Positions 7,251 through 14,578 of a DNA stretch of 26,261 nt are shown here, piece by piece. The stretch is from Bacillota bacterium (GTDB lineage Bacteria; Bacillota; Clostridia; Christensenellales; CAG-138), in NCBI GenBank assembly GCA_023393045.1, contig JAEWMV010000238.1:1-26261 (forward strand). Reading direction: 5' to 3'. Under the pieces are notes generated by a model. It had not been told where the DNA came from. It saw nothing but the letters and a program-made list of their open reading frames with translations, and ran no database searches. Made by a program: the position numbers and the translations under genes. How positions within the stretch are numbered: the first letter of the stretch is position 1; every line of letters begins with the position of its first letter.

Positions 7251-7278
7251 GTCAATTTTCAATTCTCAATTGTCAATT
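7251..7278. repeat. Tandem heptamer repeat overlapping the ileS stop codon
   Basis: Four consecutive 7-bp units read GTCAATT, TTCAATT, CTCAATT and GTCAATT on plus (AATTGAN on minus). The third and fourth units contain the last ileS codons and its TGA stop (7266-7268), so the repeat supplies the C-terminal residues VIDN. Confidence 0.9.
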
Positions 7279-10200
7279 ACCCTCTCGACCCCAAGCGTCA
7301 CGGCCTCCCCGTTGATGTCCCACTCCTTGACATAGCCCGCGGTCTTATCGGATATTGTAGCGTCGGCGAGCGTGTCGGCGGCGATGTCCGCGCCGTAGCG
7401 CGCGAAGATGTCCGCGATGCGCGCGTTGCCCGCGTAGGAGAGCGTGATGTGGTCCGTGACCTCGAAGTCCGCTTCCTTGCGCATGGTCTGCACCTTGGAC
7501 ACAAGCTCGCGCACAAAACCCTCGTCGATGAGCGCGGGCGTAAGGTTAGTGTCCAATACAACGGACAAATCCCGCTCCGTCTCGCTCGCGAAGCCTTCCT
7601 TCTGCACGGGCTCGACGAGCACGTCTTCAGCCTCGAGCGAAACATGCACGCCGTCCGCGTCGAACTCGTAGGGTTTTCCGGCCTTATGCGCGGCGACGAC
7701 GAGGTCGCCCACGCCCTCGCTCTGAAGATGCGCGTTTACTTTGGGCAGCACCTTGCCGTAGCGCGGCCCGAGGGTCTTGAGCTGCGGCTTCGCCTTGTAA
7801 GAGATGAAGGCGCTTGCGTCTTCCACAAACTCCACGGCCTTGACGTTGAGCTCATCCGCCACGATTTCCACAAACATATCCGGCAACACCCTCCCCTGCA
7901 CGAACATGCGCGCGAGGGGCTGGCGGTTCTTCCTGTTGGCGGCGTTGCGCGCGCTCCTTCCGAGCACCACGATGTCGAGCGCCTCGTCCATGTTCTTCTC
8001 GAGCGCGGCGTCTATCATGCCCGCGTCCGCCGTGGGGTACAGGCAAAGGTGCACGCTCTCGGGCGCGTTTTTATCCACGCTGCGCACGATGTTTTGGTAG
8101 ATCTGCTCCGCCATGAAGGGGATGTAGGGCGCGCAGAGCAGCGCCATGGTGTGAAGGGCGGTGTAGAGCGTCATATACGCGGCTTCCTTGTCGGCGGTCA
8201 TCTCCTTGCCCCAGTAGCGCTCGCGGCAGCGGCGCACATACCAGTTGGAAAGGTCGTCCGTAAAGCGCGCAAGCTCGCGCCCGCCCTCGGTGATGCGAAG
8301 GTTCTCAAGATGATCGTCCACGGTCGCAATCAGCGTGTTGAGGCGGGAGAGCAGCCACCTGTCCATGGGCGTGAGGTTCTCTTTGACGAGCTTGTGCTTC
8401 GTGGGATCAAAGCCGTCTATCTCGGCATAGAGCACATAGAAGGCGTAGGTGTTCCAGAGCGTACCCATGAACTTCCTTTGCGCCTCGCTCACGGCCTCCG
8501 GGGAAAAGCGGCTGGGCAGCCACGGCATGGAGCCTGTGAAGAAGTACCAGCGCACGGCGTCCGCGCCCTGCGCGTCGAGCACAGTCCACGGGTCAACCAC
8601 GTTGCCCTTGTGCTTGCTCATCTTCACGCCGTCCTTGTCGCCCACATGGCCCAAAACCACGCAGTTTTGAAAACTCGGCTCGTCGAACAGGCAGGTGGAT
8701 ATCGCAAGCAGCGTATAGAACCAGCCGCGCGTCTGGTCGATGGCCTCGCTGATGAAGTTGGCGGGATAGCGCTCCCAGAACTCCTTCTGGTTTTCAAACG
8801 GATAATGCCACTGCGCAAAGGGCATGGAGCCGGAGTCGAACCAGCAGTCTATCACGGCCTTTTCGCGGCGCATGACGCCCCCGCACTTTTCGCACTTAAA
8901 TGTGATGGGGTCGAGGTACGGCTTATGCAGCTCGATATTCTCCGGCGTGCCGGGCGCGGCCTCGATGAGCTCCTTGCGGCTGCCGATTACATGCAGCTCC
9001 CCGCAGTCCTCGCACATCCACACGGGCAGGGGCGTGCCCCAGTACCGCTCGCGCGAAAGGCCCCAGTCCAGCACGTTTTCAACGAAGTTGCCCATGCGGC
9101 CTTCCTTGATGGTCTCGGGCACCCAGTTGATGCGCCGGTTGTATTCCACAAGCCGGTCTTTCACGGCGGTCATTTTGATGAACCAGCTCTCGCGGGCGTA
9201 ATAGATGAGCGGCGTGTCGCAGCGCCAGCAGAAGGGGTAGCTGTGCTCAAACTCGGGCGCGGCAAGGAGCTTGCCGCACTCCTCCAAGTCGGAAAGGATC
9301 AATCCGTCCGCCTTCTTGACGAAAACGCCCGCCCACGGCGTATCCTTGGTCATGTTGCCGCGCGCGTCCACAAGCTGGATGAAGGGCATGTCATACGCCT
9401 TGCACACGCGGTAATCATCCTCGCCGAACGCGGGCGCGTTGTGGACGATGCCCGTGCCGTCGTCCGCGGTGACGTAATCGTCCGCCACCACGTAGTGGCC
9501 GCGCTTGCCCGTTTTTTCGGCGGCTTTGGCGGTGCACGCGAACAAAGGCTCGTAGTCGCGCCCGACGAGCGCCGCGCCCTTGTATTCCGAAAGTATTTTT
9601 GCATCCTCGCCCAGCACCTTTTCCACAAGCTCTTTGGCGAGTATGAACCGCTCCCCTTCCTTTTCGGCCGTGCAGTAAACGAGGTTCGCGTTGACGCAAA
9701 GGCAAACGTTGCTCGGCAGCGTCCACGGCGTAGTCGTCCACGCGAGGTAGGAGACATCCTCATCCTTGCAGCGGAAGCGCACCGTGGCGGAGGTTTCCTT
9801 CACGTCCTTATAGCTCTGCGCGACCTCGTGGCTGGAAAGCGCTGTGCCGCAGCGCGGGCAATAGGGCACGACCTTGTGCCCCTTATAGAGCAGCCCTTTT
9901 TCGTGGATGGTTTTCAATGCCCACCACTCGGACTCGATATAATCATCCTCATAGGTGACGTACGGATTTTCCATGTCCGCCCAGAAGCCTACGCGCTCGC
10001 TCATCTGCTCCCACTCGGACTTATACTTCCAAACGGACTCCTTGCACTTGGCGAGGAAGGGTTCCACACCGTAGGCCTCGATCTGCTCCTTGCCGTCCAG
10101 GCCAAGCTGCTTTTCCACCTCAAGTTCCACGGGCAGGCCGTGCGTGTCCCAGCCGGCCTTGCGCATGACGTCATAGCCCTTCATGGTGCGGTGGCGGGGT

Positions 10201-10403
10201 ATGATGTCCTTGATGGCGCGCGTGAGCACATGACCGATATGCGGCTTGCCGTTGGCAGTCGGCGGGCCGTCGTAAAACGTATATTTGGGCGCGCCCTCGC
10301 GCAGCTTCACGCTCTTGGGGAAAATCTCGTTCTCCTTCCAGAACTGCAGCGTTTCCTTCTCGCGTTCCACAAAGTCCAGATTGGTTGAAACCTTTTTGTA
10401 CAT
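7266..10403 (-). CDS. ileS: Isoleucyl-tRNA synthetase
   Basis: Class Ia aminoacyl-tRNA synthetase of 1045 residues that charges tRNA-Ile with isoleucine. The ATP-binding HIGH motif is at residues 55-58 (PPTANGKPHIGHVL) and KMSKH at 594-598 is the KMSKS equivalent. The CP1 editing domain that hydrolyses Val-tRNA-Ile shows TTTPWTLPSN and GTGIVHNAPAFGEDDY. Zinc-type cysteine pairs occur at CPRCG, CEDCG and CEKCGG, and WGLSRERYWGTPLPVW is characteristic. The length and KMSKHKGNV wording suggest the longer clade found in many Clostridia rather than the ~930-residue type. AAGGAG lies 7 nt before the ATG. Expression is controlled by a T-box leader and a near-consensus promoter upstream. The stop codon sits in a heptamer repeat. 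Confidence 0.98.
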   Translation of the reverse strand: MYKKVSTNLDFVEREKETLQFWKENEIFPKSVKLREGAPKYTFYDGPPTANGKPHIGHVLTRAIKDIIPRHRTMKGYDVMRKAGWDTHGLPVELEVEKQLGLDGKEQIEAYGVEPFLAKCKESVWKYKSEWEQMSERVGFWADMENPYVTYEDDYIESEWWALKTIHEKGLLYKGHKVVPYCPRCGTALSSHEVAQSYKDVKETSATVRFRCKDEDVSYLAWTTTPWTLPSNVCLCVNANLVYCTAEKEGERFILAKELVEKVLGEDAKILSEYKGAALVGRDYEPLFACTAKAAEKTGKRGHYVVADDYVTADDGTGIVHNAPAFGEDDYRVCKAYDMPFIQLVDARGNMTKDTPWAGVFVKKADGLILSDLEECGKLLAAPEFEHSYPFCWRCDTPLIYYARESWFIKMTAVKDRLVEYNRRINWVPETIKEGRMGNFVENVLDWGLSRERYWGTPLPVWMCEDCGELHVIGSRKELIEAAPGTPENIELHKPYLDPITFKCEKCGGVMRREKAVIDCWFDSGSMPFAQWHYPFENQKEFWERYPANFISEAIDQTRGWFYTLLAISTCLFDEPSFQNCVVLGHVGDKDGVKMSKHKGNVVDPWTVLDAQGADAVRWYFFTGSMPWLPSRFSPEAVSEAQRKFMGTLWNTYAFYVLYAEIDGFDPTKHKLVKENLTPMDRWLLSRLNTLIATVDDHLENLRITEGGRELARFTDDLSNWYVRRCRERYWGKEMTADKEAAYMTLYTALHTMALLCAPYIPFMAEQIYQNIVRSVDKNAPESVHLCLYPTADAGMIDAALEKNMDEALDIVVLGRSARNAANRKNRQPLARMFVQGRVLPDMFVEIVADELNVKAVEFVEDASAFISYKAKPQLKTLGPRYGKVLPKVNAHLQSEGVGDLVVAAHKAGKPYEFDADGVHVSLEAEDVLVEPVQKEGFASETERDLSVVLDTNLTPALIDEGFVRELVSKVQTMRKEADFEVTDHITLSYAGNARIADIFARYGADIAADTLADATISDKTAGYVKEWDINGEAVTLGVERVIDN

Positions 10404-10416
10404 AATGCTTCTCCTT

Positions 10417-10671
10417 ACAAGAATAAACCGCGCCCCTCATACGGGACGCGGATTCGCGCGGTACCACCCGAGTTGGCATAAACATGCCCGCTCTTGCGCT
10501 GTAACGTGCGCGCACGGCGGGGCTTACGCAGCGTTTTCATCGTTTTCATAACGCCTTCTGCCTCCACGCTCACGGGCGATGCGTGTCCTTTCGTTTCCCG
10601 CCGCGCTTGCACCCTCCGCGGCTCGCTATGGGGCGTGAAAGACCGTGTGTCCCGCTCAAAGCTTTGCTTGA
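10417..10671 (-). promoter_or_regulatory. T-box riboswitch, isoleucine (AUC) specific, upstream of ileS
   Basis: The minus strand carries the T-box core GGGTGGTACCGCG (10457-10469), followed by an intrinsic terminator. Upstream, the Stem I apical region reads AGCGAGCC then GAGGGTGCAAG enclosed by GCCGCG/CGCGGC arms, as in canonical T-boxes. The specifier loop segment GCATCGCCCGTGAGC places the codon AUC at 10578-10580, matching isoleucine. The transcript would begin near 10671. Uncharged tRNA-Ile should stabilise the antiterminator and allow ileS transcription. This leader accounts for the 317-bp gap before ileS. Confidence 0.95.
10429..10450 (-). terminator. T-box regulated terminator hairpin
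   Basis: On minus, CGCGTCCC (10450-10443) pairs with GGGGCGCG (10436-10429) through an 8-bp stem that includes one G-U pair; the loop is GTATGA and the tail GTTTATTC. It lies just after the T-box core and overlaps the alternative antiterminator. Confidence 0.85.
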
Positions 10672-10677
10672 GTTTCC

Positions 10678-10707
10678 ATTATAATATGCGAAAATGCGCG
10701 GTGTCAA
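10678..10707 (-). promoter_or_regulatory. ileS T-box promoter
   Basis: Perfect TTGACA (10702-10707) and TATAAT (10678-10683) on minus, with an 18-bp spacer. The predicted start is about 10671, at the 5' end of the T-box leader. It lies immediately downstream of the phosphotransferase stop codon at 10721. Confidence 0.9.
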
Positions 10708-10720
10708 CCGATGACGCGCG

Positions 10721-11506
10721 CTAAAACAATTCGTCCAGCAATATATAATACCGGATTTTGTCGCAATCCGGCTCGATTTTCAATTCGTCAAAAAGCGTGT
10801 CCGCGTCGAAGTCCGGATAGACCCTTCCGCCGTACGCGCCCTCGTAATTGTGCTTGAGGCTGCGATAGCACAGCGCGATGTCCTGATACCTGTCTCCGAC
10901 GCCGCTTCGCCCCAGATCGACGAAGCCGCTTACTTTATCCTCCTTGATAAAAACATTGGGCAGGCAGTAATCCCCGTGGGAAAAGACAAGCTCCTCAACG
11001 GGTTTGTTCTCTTTGAGCCATTGCAGCAGATGGGCAGGATCCCTAAATCCCCCGCCGCCATAAGTTTCCGGTTCCGCGTCGAGCATATCGCAAAGGCCGT
11101 TTTCCACACGGTATTGCGCAAGCTTCAGCTTATCATCGACGGAATTGCGGCACGGGCAGTCCGCTGTATCCATGCGCCAGAGCATCCGCAGGCCCTCCGC
11201 CAAGAGCGCGACGAGGCGCTTGGAATCCGCAAGCTGCGTCTCGGCGCACGCCATTTCGCCCTCCAACCTGCTCATGAGCAGGTAGTTCATGCCGCCTTCC
11301 TGCATGGAACAAAGGATTTTCGACACGGGCAGTTTATCGGCGAGCCACGCCGTCATCTTATGCTCGCAATCCGATTCCTCGCTTTGCGCCTCGATTTTGA
11401 GCACCATATCCTCAAAACAAAGGATTTGGGAACCCGACATGCCGGTTTCGTCGAGCGTATAGGGTTTGTTTCCGATGAAGTTTTTGATAGCGGAGGGAAG
11501 ATACAT
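10721..11506 (-). CDS. aph: Aminoglycoside 3'-phosphotransferase family protein
   Basis: A 261-residue protein kinase-fold phosphotransferase of the APH(3') family; members inactivate kanamycin and neomycin by ATP-dependent phosphorylation of the 3'-hydroxyl. The ATP-site lysine is K37 (MVLKIEA), the catalytic Asp is D179 in FSHGDYCLPN with N184, and the metal-binding Asp is D197 in SGFVDLGRSGVGDRYQD. The C terminus IRYYILLDELF is nearly that of APH(3')-IIIa and the length is close (261 against 264). All key residues are intact. The substrate cannot be proven from sequence, and an intrinsic chromosomal enzyme is possible. AGGAGA lies 9 nt before the ATG. Parts of the gene are less GC-rich than its neighbours (for example 23 of 60 G+C in 10741-10800), and a fold-back element lies directly upstream, consistent with acquisition. 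No promoter of its own was found. Confidence 0.92.
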   Translation of the reverse strand: MYLPSAIKNFIGNKPYTLDETGMSGSQILCFEDMVLKIEAQSEESDCEHKMTAWLADKLPVSKILCSMQEGGMNYLLMSRLEGEMACAETQLADSKRLVALLAEGLRMLWRMDTADCPCRNSVDDKLKLAQYRVENGLCDMLDAEPETYGGGGFRDPAHLLQWLKENKPVEELVFSHGDYCLPNVFIKEDKVSGFVDLGRSGVGDRYQDIALCYRSLKHNYEGAYGGRVYPDFDADTLFDELKIEPDCDKIRYYILLDELF

Positions 11507-11565
11507 GGCAGATAGTCTCCTGTGATGGGGTGGGGGTAAAAGTCCGCGCGTTCTTTCGATGCGTC

Positions 11566-11642
11566 GGGGACGGTTTTATTTGTTCGCGGTAGGACAAGGG
11601 GAAATGTCTCTTCCTTTGTTGCGAACAGATAGAACTGTCCCC
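11566..11642. mobile_element. 77-nt fold-back element (REP/MITE-like)
   Basis: Left arm 11566-11587 and right arm 11621-11642 are inverted repeats matching at 19 of 22 positions; all three differences are transitions. The outer ends read GGGGAC and GTCCCC. The interior continues as an imperfect hairpin (ACAAGGGGAA against TTCCTTTGT). Outer ends beginning GGGGAC(G/A)GTT resemble REP-type sequences found next to IS200-like tyrosine transposases in Firmicutes, as I recall. It sits between nrdG and the phosphotransferase gene. Confidence 0.65.
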
Positions 11643-11670
11643 AACAAGCCTTAAAGCCGCCGCATGCCCC

Positions 11671-12345
11671 TCACGCCTTCGCCGTTACATTCGGCTGGAC
11701 TTCCTTCAATTGCTCCGCAAACGCCCGTATCTCCTCCGGGCGATAGGGCTGAAGGTCGCCGAGGAAGGGGCGGTCGCCTTCCTGCTCGCGGTAAAGCTGG
11801 AGCGCCCAGCGCGGCAGGGGCGGCACGGCGGCGGCCATTTCCCGCAAATCGGCAAAGGCGAGCTGGGGCACGACGGTTGTGCGAAGCTCGAATTCCATAT
11901 TGGAATCAAGCAGCAGCTTCAGGCTCTCTTCCACGCCCTTTTGCGGCGCGAAGCAGATGGAGGAGTATTTGGCAAAGGGCGCTTTGTAATCCATGGCGAC
12001 ATAATCGATAAGCCCTGCCCCAATGAGGGAGGCGAGCACGTCGGGCCGCGAACCGTTGGTGTCGAGCTTGACCGCGTAACCGAGCTTTTTCGCGCGGTTG
12101 AGCCACCACGCGAGGTCCTTTTGCAGCGTGGGTTCGCCGCCCGAGAACACCACGCCCTCAAGCATGCCCGCGCGCTTTTCGAGAAATGCCGAAACCTCCG
12201 CTTCGGATAGAAGCGGAGGATGGTTCAATATGGCTCTGTTGTGGCAATAAAAGCACCGGTAATTGCAGCCCGCCGCAAAGATCACGGCGGAGAGCTTCTT
12301 GGGGAAATCTACGGTGCTCATCCGCTGGAGGCCGGCTATGTTCAA
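11671..12345 (-). CDS. nrdG: Anaerobic ribonucleoside-triphosphate reductase activating protein (radical SAM)
   Basis: A 224-residue radical SAM enzyme that uses a [4Fe-4S] cluster and S-adenosylmethionine to generate the glycyl radical on NrdD. The cluster cysteines are C27, C31 and C34 in GCNYRCFYCHN; FSGGEPTLQ supplies the SAM-binding glycine motif. The N terminus NIAGLQRMSTVDFP matches the longer NrdG form. The start is TTG at 12345, overlapping the nrdD stop as TTGA, with AAGGAAGCGGAG upstream; an internal ATG at 12321 lacks a Shine-Dalgarno site and would lose conserved residues. It is translationally coupled to nrdD. Confidence 0.95.
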   Translation of the reverse strand: MNIAGLQRMSTVDFPKKLSAVIFAAGCNYRCFYCHNRAILNHPPLLSEAEVSAFLEKRAGMLEGVVFSGGEPTLQKDLAWWLNRAKKLGYAVKLDTNGSRPDVLASLIGAGLIDYVAMDYKAPFAKYSSICFAPQKGVEESLKLLLDSNMEFELRTTVVPQLAFADLREMAAAVPPLPRWALQLYREQEGDRPFLGDLQPYRPEEIRAFAEQLKEVQPNVTAKA

Positions 12346-14441
12346 AGCTCCGCTTCCTTTACTACGTATTTAATGCGCTCCGCGTATTCCTGCTTCTTGC
12401 CGCGGTGGAAGTTCTGCACCGGGCGCAAATACCCCACAACGCGGCTCCACACCTCAGCCTGTGCCCCGCAATCCGGGCAGGCGAAATGCTCGCCCGCGAT
12501 ATAGCCGTGGTTGGGGCACACGGAAAAGGTCGGTGTCAGCGAGATATAGGGCAGCTTGTAGTTGGTGAACACCTTGCGGATGAGGGATTTGGCAATTTCC
12601 TTATCCGGTATGCGCTCGCCAAGATACAGGTGCAGCACCGTGCCGCCCGTGTAGCGGCTCTGCAGATCGTCCTGCAGGTCGAGGGTGTCAAAAATATCGT
12701 CCGTATAGCCCACGGGCAGATGGGTGGAGTTGGTGTAATACGGCGTTTCCTTCGTGCCGGCGCAGACGATGTCCGGATACTGCATGCGATCGAGCCGCGC
12801 GAGGCGGTAGCTCGTGCCCTCGGCGGGCGTTGCCTCGAGGTTGTAGAAATGCCCCGTCTCCTCCTGGATGATGGTCATCTGCTCGCGCAGGTAATCCATC
12901 ACCTCAACGGCGAACTGCTGGCCCTTCTCGGCGGTAAGGTCGGTGCCGTCCCTAAACAGGTTGAGACACGCCTCGTTCATGCCGATGATGCCGATGGTGT
13001 TGAAGTGGTTGTACCAATACTGGCCCGTGCGCTCGTGGATGTTGCGCAGATAATGCGCCGCGTAGGGGTAGAGCCCGCGCTCGGTCTGCGTTTCCACAAC
13101 CTTGCGCTTGATTTCAAGGCTGTTCATCGCCACCTGCACCATGCGCCAGAGGCGCGCGAAAAATTCCACTTTGCTCTTCGACTTATACGCGATGCGCGGC
13201 AGATTGATGGTGACCACGCCGATGGAACCCGTGAGCGGGTTGGAGCCGAAAAGGCCGCCGCCGCGTTTTCTGAGTTCCTTGGTGTCAAGCCTGAGGCGGC
13301 AGCACATAGAAAGCGCGTCCTCGGGCGAAAGGTCGGAGTTGATGTAGTTTGAAAAATACGGTATGCCGTACTTGCAGGTGATTTCCATGAAGCTGTCCAC
13401 CACCGGGGAATCCCAGTCGAAATCGGCCGTGATATTGATTGTGGGGATGGGGAAAGTGAACACGCGGCCCTTGGCGTCCCCCTCGAGCATCACCTCGCAG
13501 AAGGCCTGATTGAACATGTCCATCTCGCGCTGGAAGTCGCCGTACTTCTCCTTCATCAGCTTGCCGCCAATGATCACGTTTTCGTCCTTGAGGGTACGCG
13601 GCGCCTTGATGTCGAAGGTGAGGTTGGAGAACGGACACTGGAAGCCCACGCGCGTGGGCACGTTGATGTTGAAAATGAACTCCTGCAGCGCCTGCTTGAC
13701 CTGATGCGGCGTGAGGTTATCATAGCGGATGAAGGGGGCGCAATAAGTGTCGATGGAACTCCACGCCTGCGCGCCCGCGGTCTCTCCCTGCGTGGTGAAG
13801 GTGGAGTTGACGATTTGGCCCAGGAACGAGCGCAGGTGCTTGGGCGGGGAGGATTCCACCTTTCCGCCCACACCGCCAAAGCCGTCCATCAAAAGCTGCC
13901 TCAAATCCCAGCCCGCGCAGTACGGCCCGAAAAAGCCCAGGTCGTGCAGGTGCATATCCCCCTCCATGTGCGCCTGGCGCACTTCGTCGGGATACACCTC
14001 GTGCAGCCAGTACTGCTTGGTGAAGGTTTCGCGCACATAGTTGTTCATGCCGTTGATAGACTTTTGCGTGTTGGCGTTTTCCTGTATCTGCCAGTCCTTA
14101 TCGTCGAGGTAATCTGAAAACATGTTGATGGTGGCGCCGATGAGGGCGTTGTTCTCCCTCGCGCCGCGCCGCTTTTCGCGGTAGAGGATGAAGGCCTTGG
14201 CGGTTTTGGCGTGACCGTTTTCTATGAGTATCTTTTCCGCAGCGTCCTGTATCTGCTCGACGTCGGCAACCTCGCCCTCGATGTGGGCGTTGATATACTC
14301 GACCACCTCGTCCGACAGGCGCTGGGCGCGGGCGAAATCGTCGCCCCCGACGGCGACCGCCGCCTTGTAGATGGCCCAGGAGATCTTCTCCTGACGAAAG
14401 GGAACAATCTGACCGTCGCGCTTGCGGACTTTTGAAATCAT
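12342..14441 (-). CDS. nrdD: Anaerobic ribonucleoside-triphosphate reductase, catalytic subunit
   Basis: Class III ribonucleotide reductase of 699 residues that converts NTPs to dNTPs under strict anaerobiosis. An N-terminal ATP cone (about 1-95, KVRKRDGQIVPFRQEKI) provides allosteric control. The catalytic barrel follows. Near the C terminus a zinc site is formed by C642, C655 and C658 (CPNHGY...CPDCG), and the glycyl radical residue is G670 in RVVGYLRPVQNFHRGKKQEY. GAGG lies 8 nt before the ATG. The gene overlaps nrdG by four bases. It is preceded by a good promoter with two NrdR-like boxes, so repression by NrdR is expected. No aerobic class I or II reductase is seen in the window. Confidence 0.98.
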   Translation of the reverse strand: MISKVRKRDGQIVPFRQEKISWAIYKAAVAVGGDDFARAQRLSDEVVEYINAHIEGEVADVEQIQDAAEKILIENGHAKTAKAFILYREKRRGARENNALIGATINMFSDYLDDKDWQIQENANTQKSINGMNNYVRETFTKQYWLHEVYPDEVRQAHMEGDMHLHDLGFFGPYCAGWDLRQLLMDGFGGVGGKVESSPPKHLRSFLGQIVNSTFTTQGETAGAQAWSSIDTYCAPFIRYDNLTPHQVKQALQEFIFNINVPTRVGFQCPFSNLTFDIKAPRTLKDENVIIGGKLMKEKYGDFQREMDMFNQAFCEVMLEGDAKGRVFTFPIPTINITADFDWDSPVVDSFMEITCKYGIPYFSNYINSDLSPEDALSMCCRLRLDTKELRKRGGGLFGSNPLTGSIGVVTINLPRIAYKSKSKVEFFARLWRMVQVAMNSLEIKRKVVETQTERGLYPYAAHYLRNIHERTGQYWYNHFNTIGIIGMNEACLNLFRDGTDLTAEKGQQFAVEVMDYLREQMTIIQEETGHFYNLEATPAEGTSYRLARLDRMQYPDIVCAGTKETPYYTNSTHLPVGYTDDIFDTLDLQDDLQSRYTGGTVLHLYLGERIPDKEIAKSLIRKVFTNYKLPYISLTPTFSVCPNHGYIAGEHFACPDCGAQAEVWSRVVGYLRPVQNFHRGKKQEYAERIKYVVKEAEL

Positions 14442-14475
14442 AGCGTTACCTCGTAATTGTAAAATTCAGTTATAT

Positions 14476-14491
14476 CCACTAGATTTTGTAT
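14476..14491 (-). promoter_or_regulatory. NrdR-box-like site, downstream copy
   Basis: On minus the 16-mer ATACAAAATCTAGTGG matches the NrdR consensus acaCwAtATaTwGtgt at 12 of 16 positions by my count. Its core starts exactly 31 bp from that of the second box at 14507-14522, the three-turn spacing typical of NrdR pairs. Confidence 0.65.
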
Positions 14492-14506
14492 ATAAAACAA
14501 GATCCG

Positions 14507-14522
14507 GTACTACATATCGTAG
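14507..14522 (-). promoter_or_regulatory. NrdR-box-like site overlapping the nrdD -10
   Basis: On minus the 16-mer CTACGATATGTAGTAC matches the NrdR consensus at 10 of 16 positions, with a symmetrical CTAC/GTAG core. It contains the nrdD -10 element, so binding would block RNA polymerase. Confidence 0.6.
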
Positions 14523-14544
14523 CCCCGGATCCCATTTTTGTCAA
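14516..14544 (-). promoter_or_regulatory. nrdDG promoter
   Basis: TTGACA (14539-14544) and TACGAT (14516-14521) on minus, with a 17-bp spacer. The -10 lies inside one NrdR-like box and the second box is downstream of the start point. Confidence 0.8.
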
Positions 14545-14548
14545 TCGC

Positions 14549-14573
14549 TTTTTGTACAAAATTTGTACAAAAA
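14549..14573. repeat. Tandem TTTGTACAAA palindromes upstream of nrdD
   Basis: Two identical 10-bp palindromes TTTGTACAAA at 14551-14560 and 14562-14571 repeat with an 11-bp period, one helical turn. The whole 25-bp block is itself palindromic except at its centre. It lies 4 bp upstream of the nrdD -35 and directly after the sortase stop codon, the usual position of an activator site. Confidence 0.75.
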
Positions 14574-14578
14574 TGGAA

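Noticed and set aside
7251..7278. Possible CRISPR-like repeat
   Set aside because: Units are only 7 bp with no spacers and no cas genes are present; it is a simple tandem repeat.
7245..10388. A 1047-codon open frame antisense to ileS on plus
   Set aside because: It lies almost wholly opposite ileS, has Arg/His/Val-rich low-information sequence and no domains. Long antisense frames are expected in GC-rich genes with strong third-position bias.
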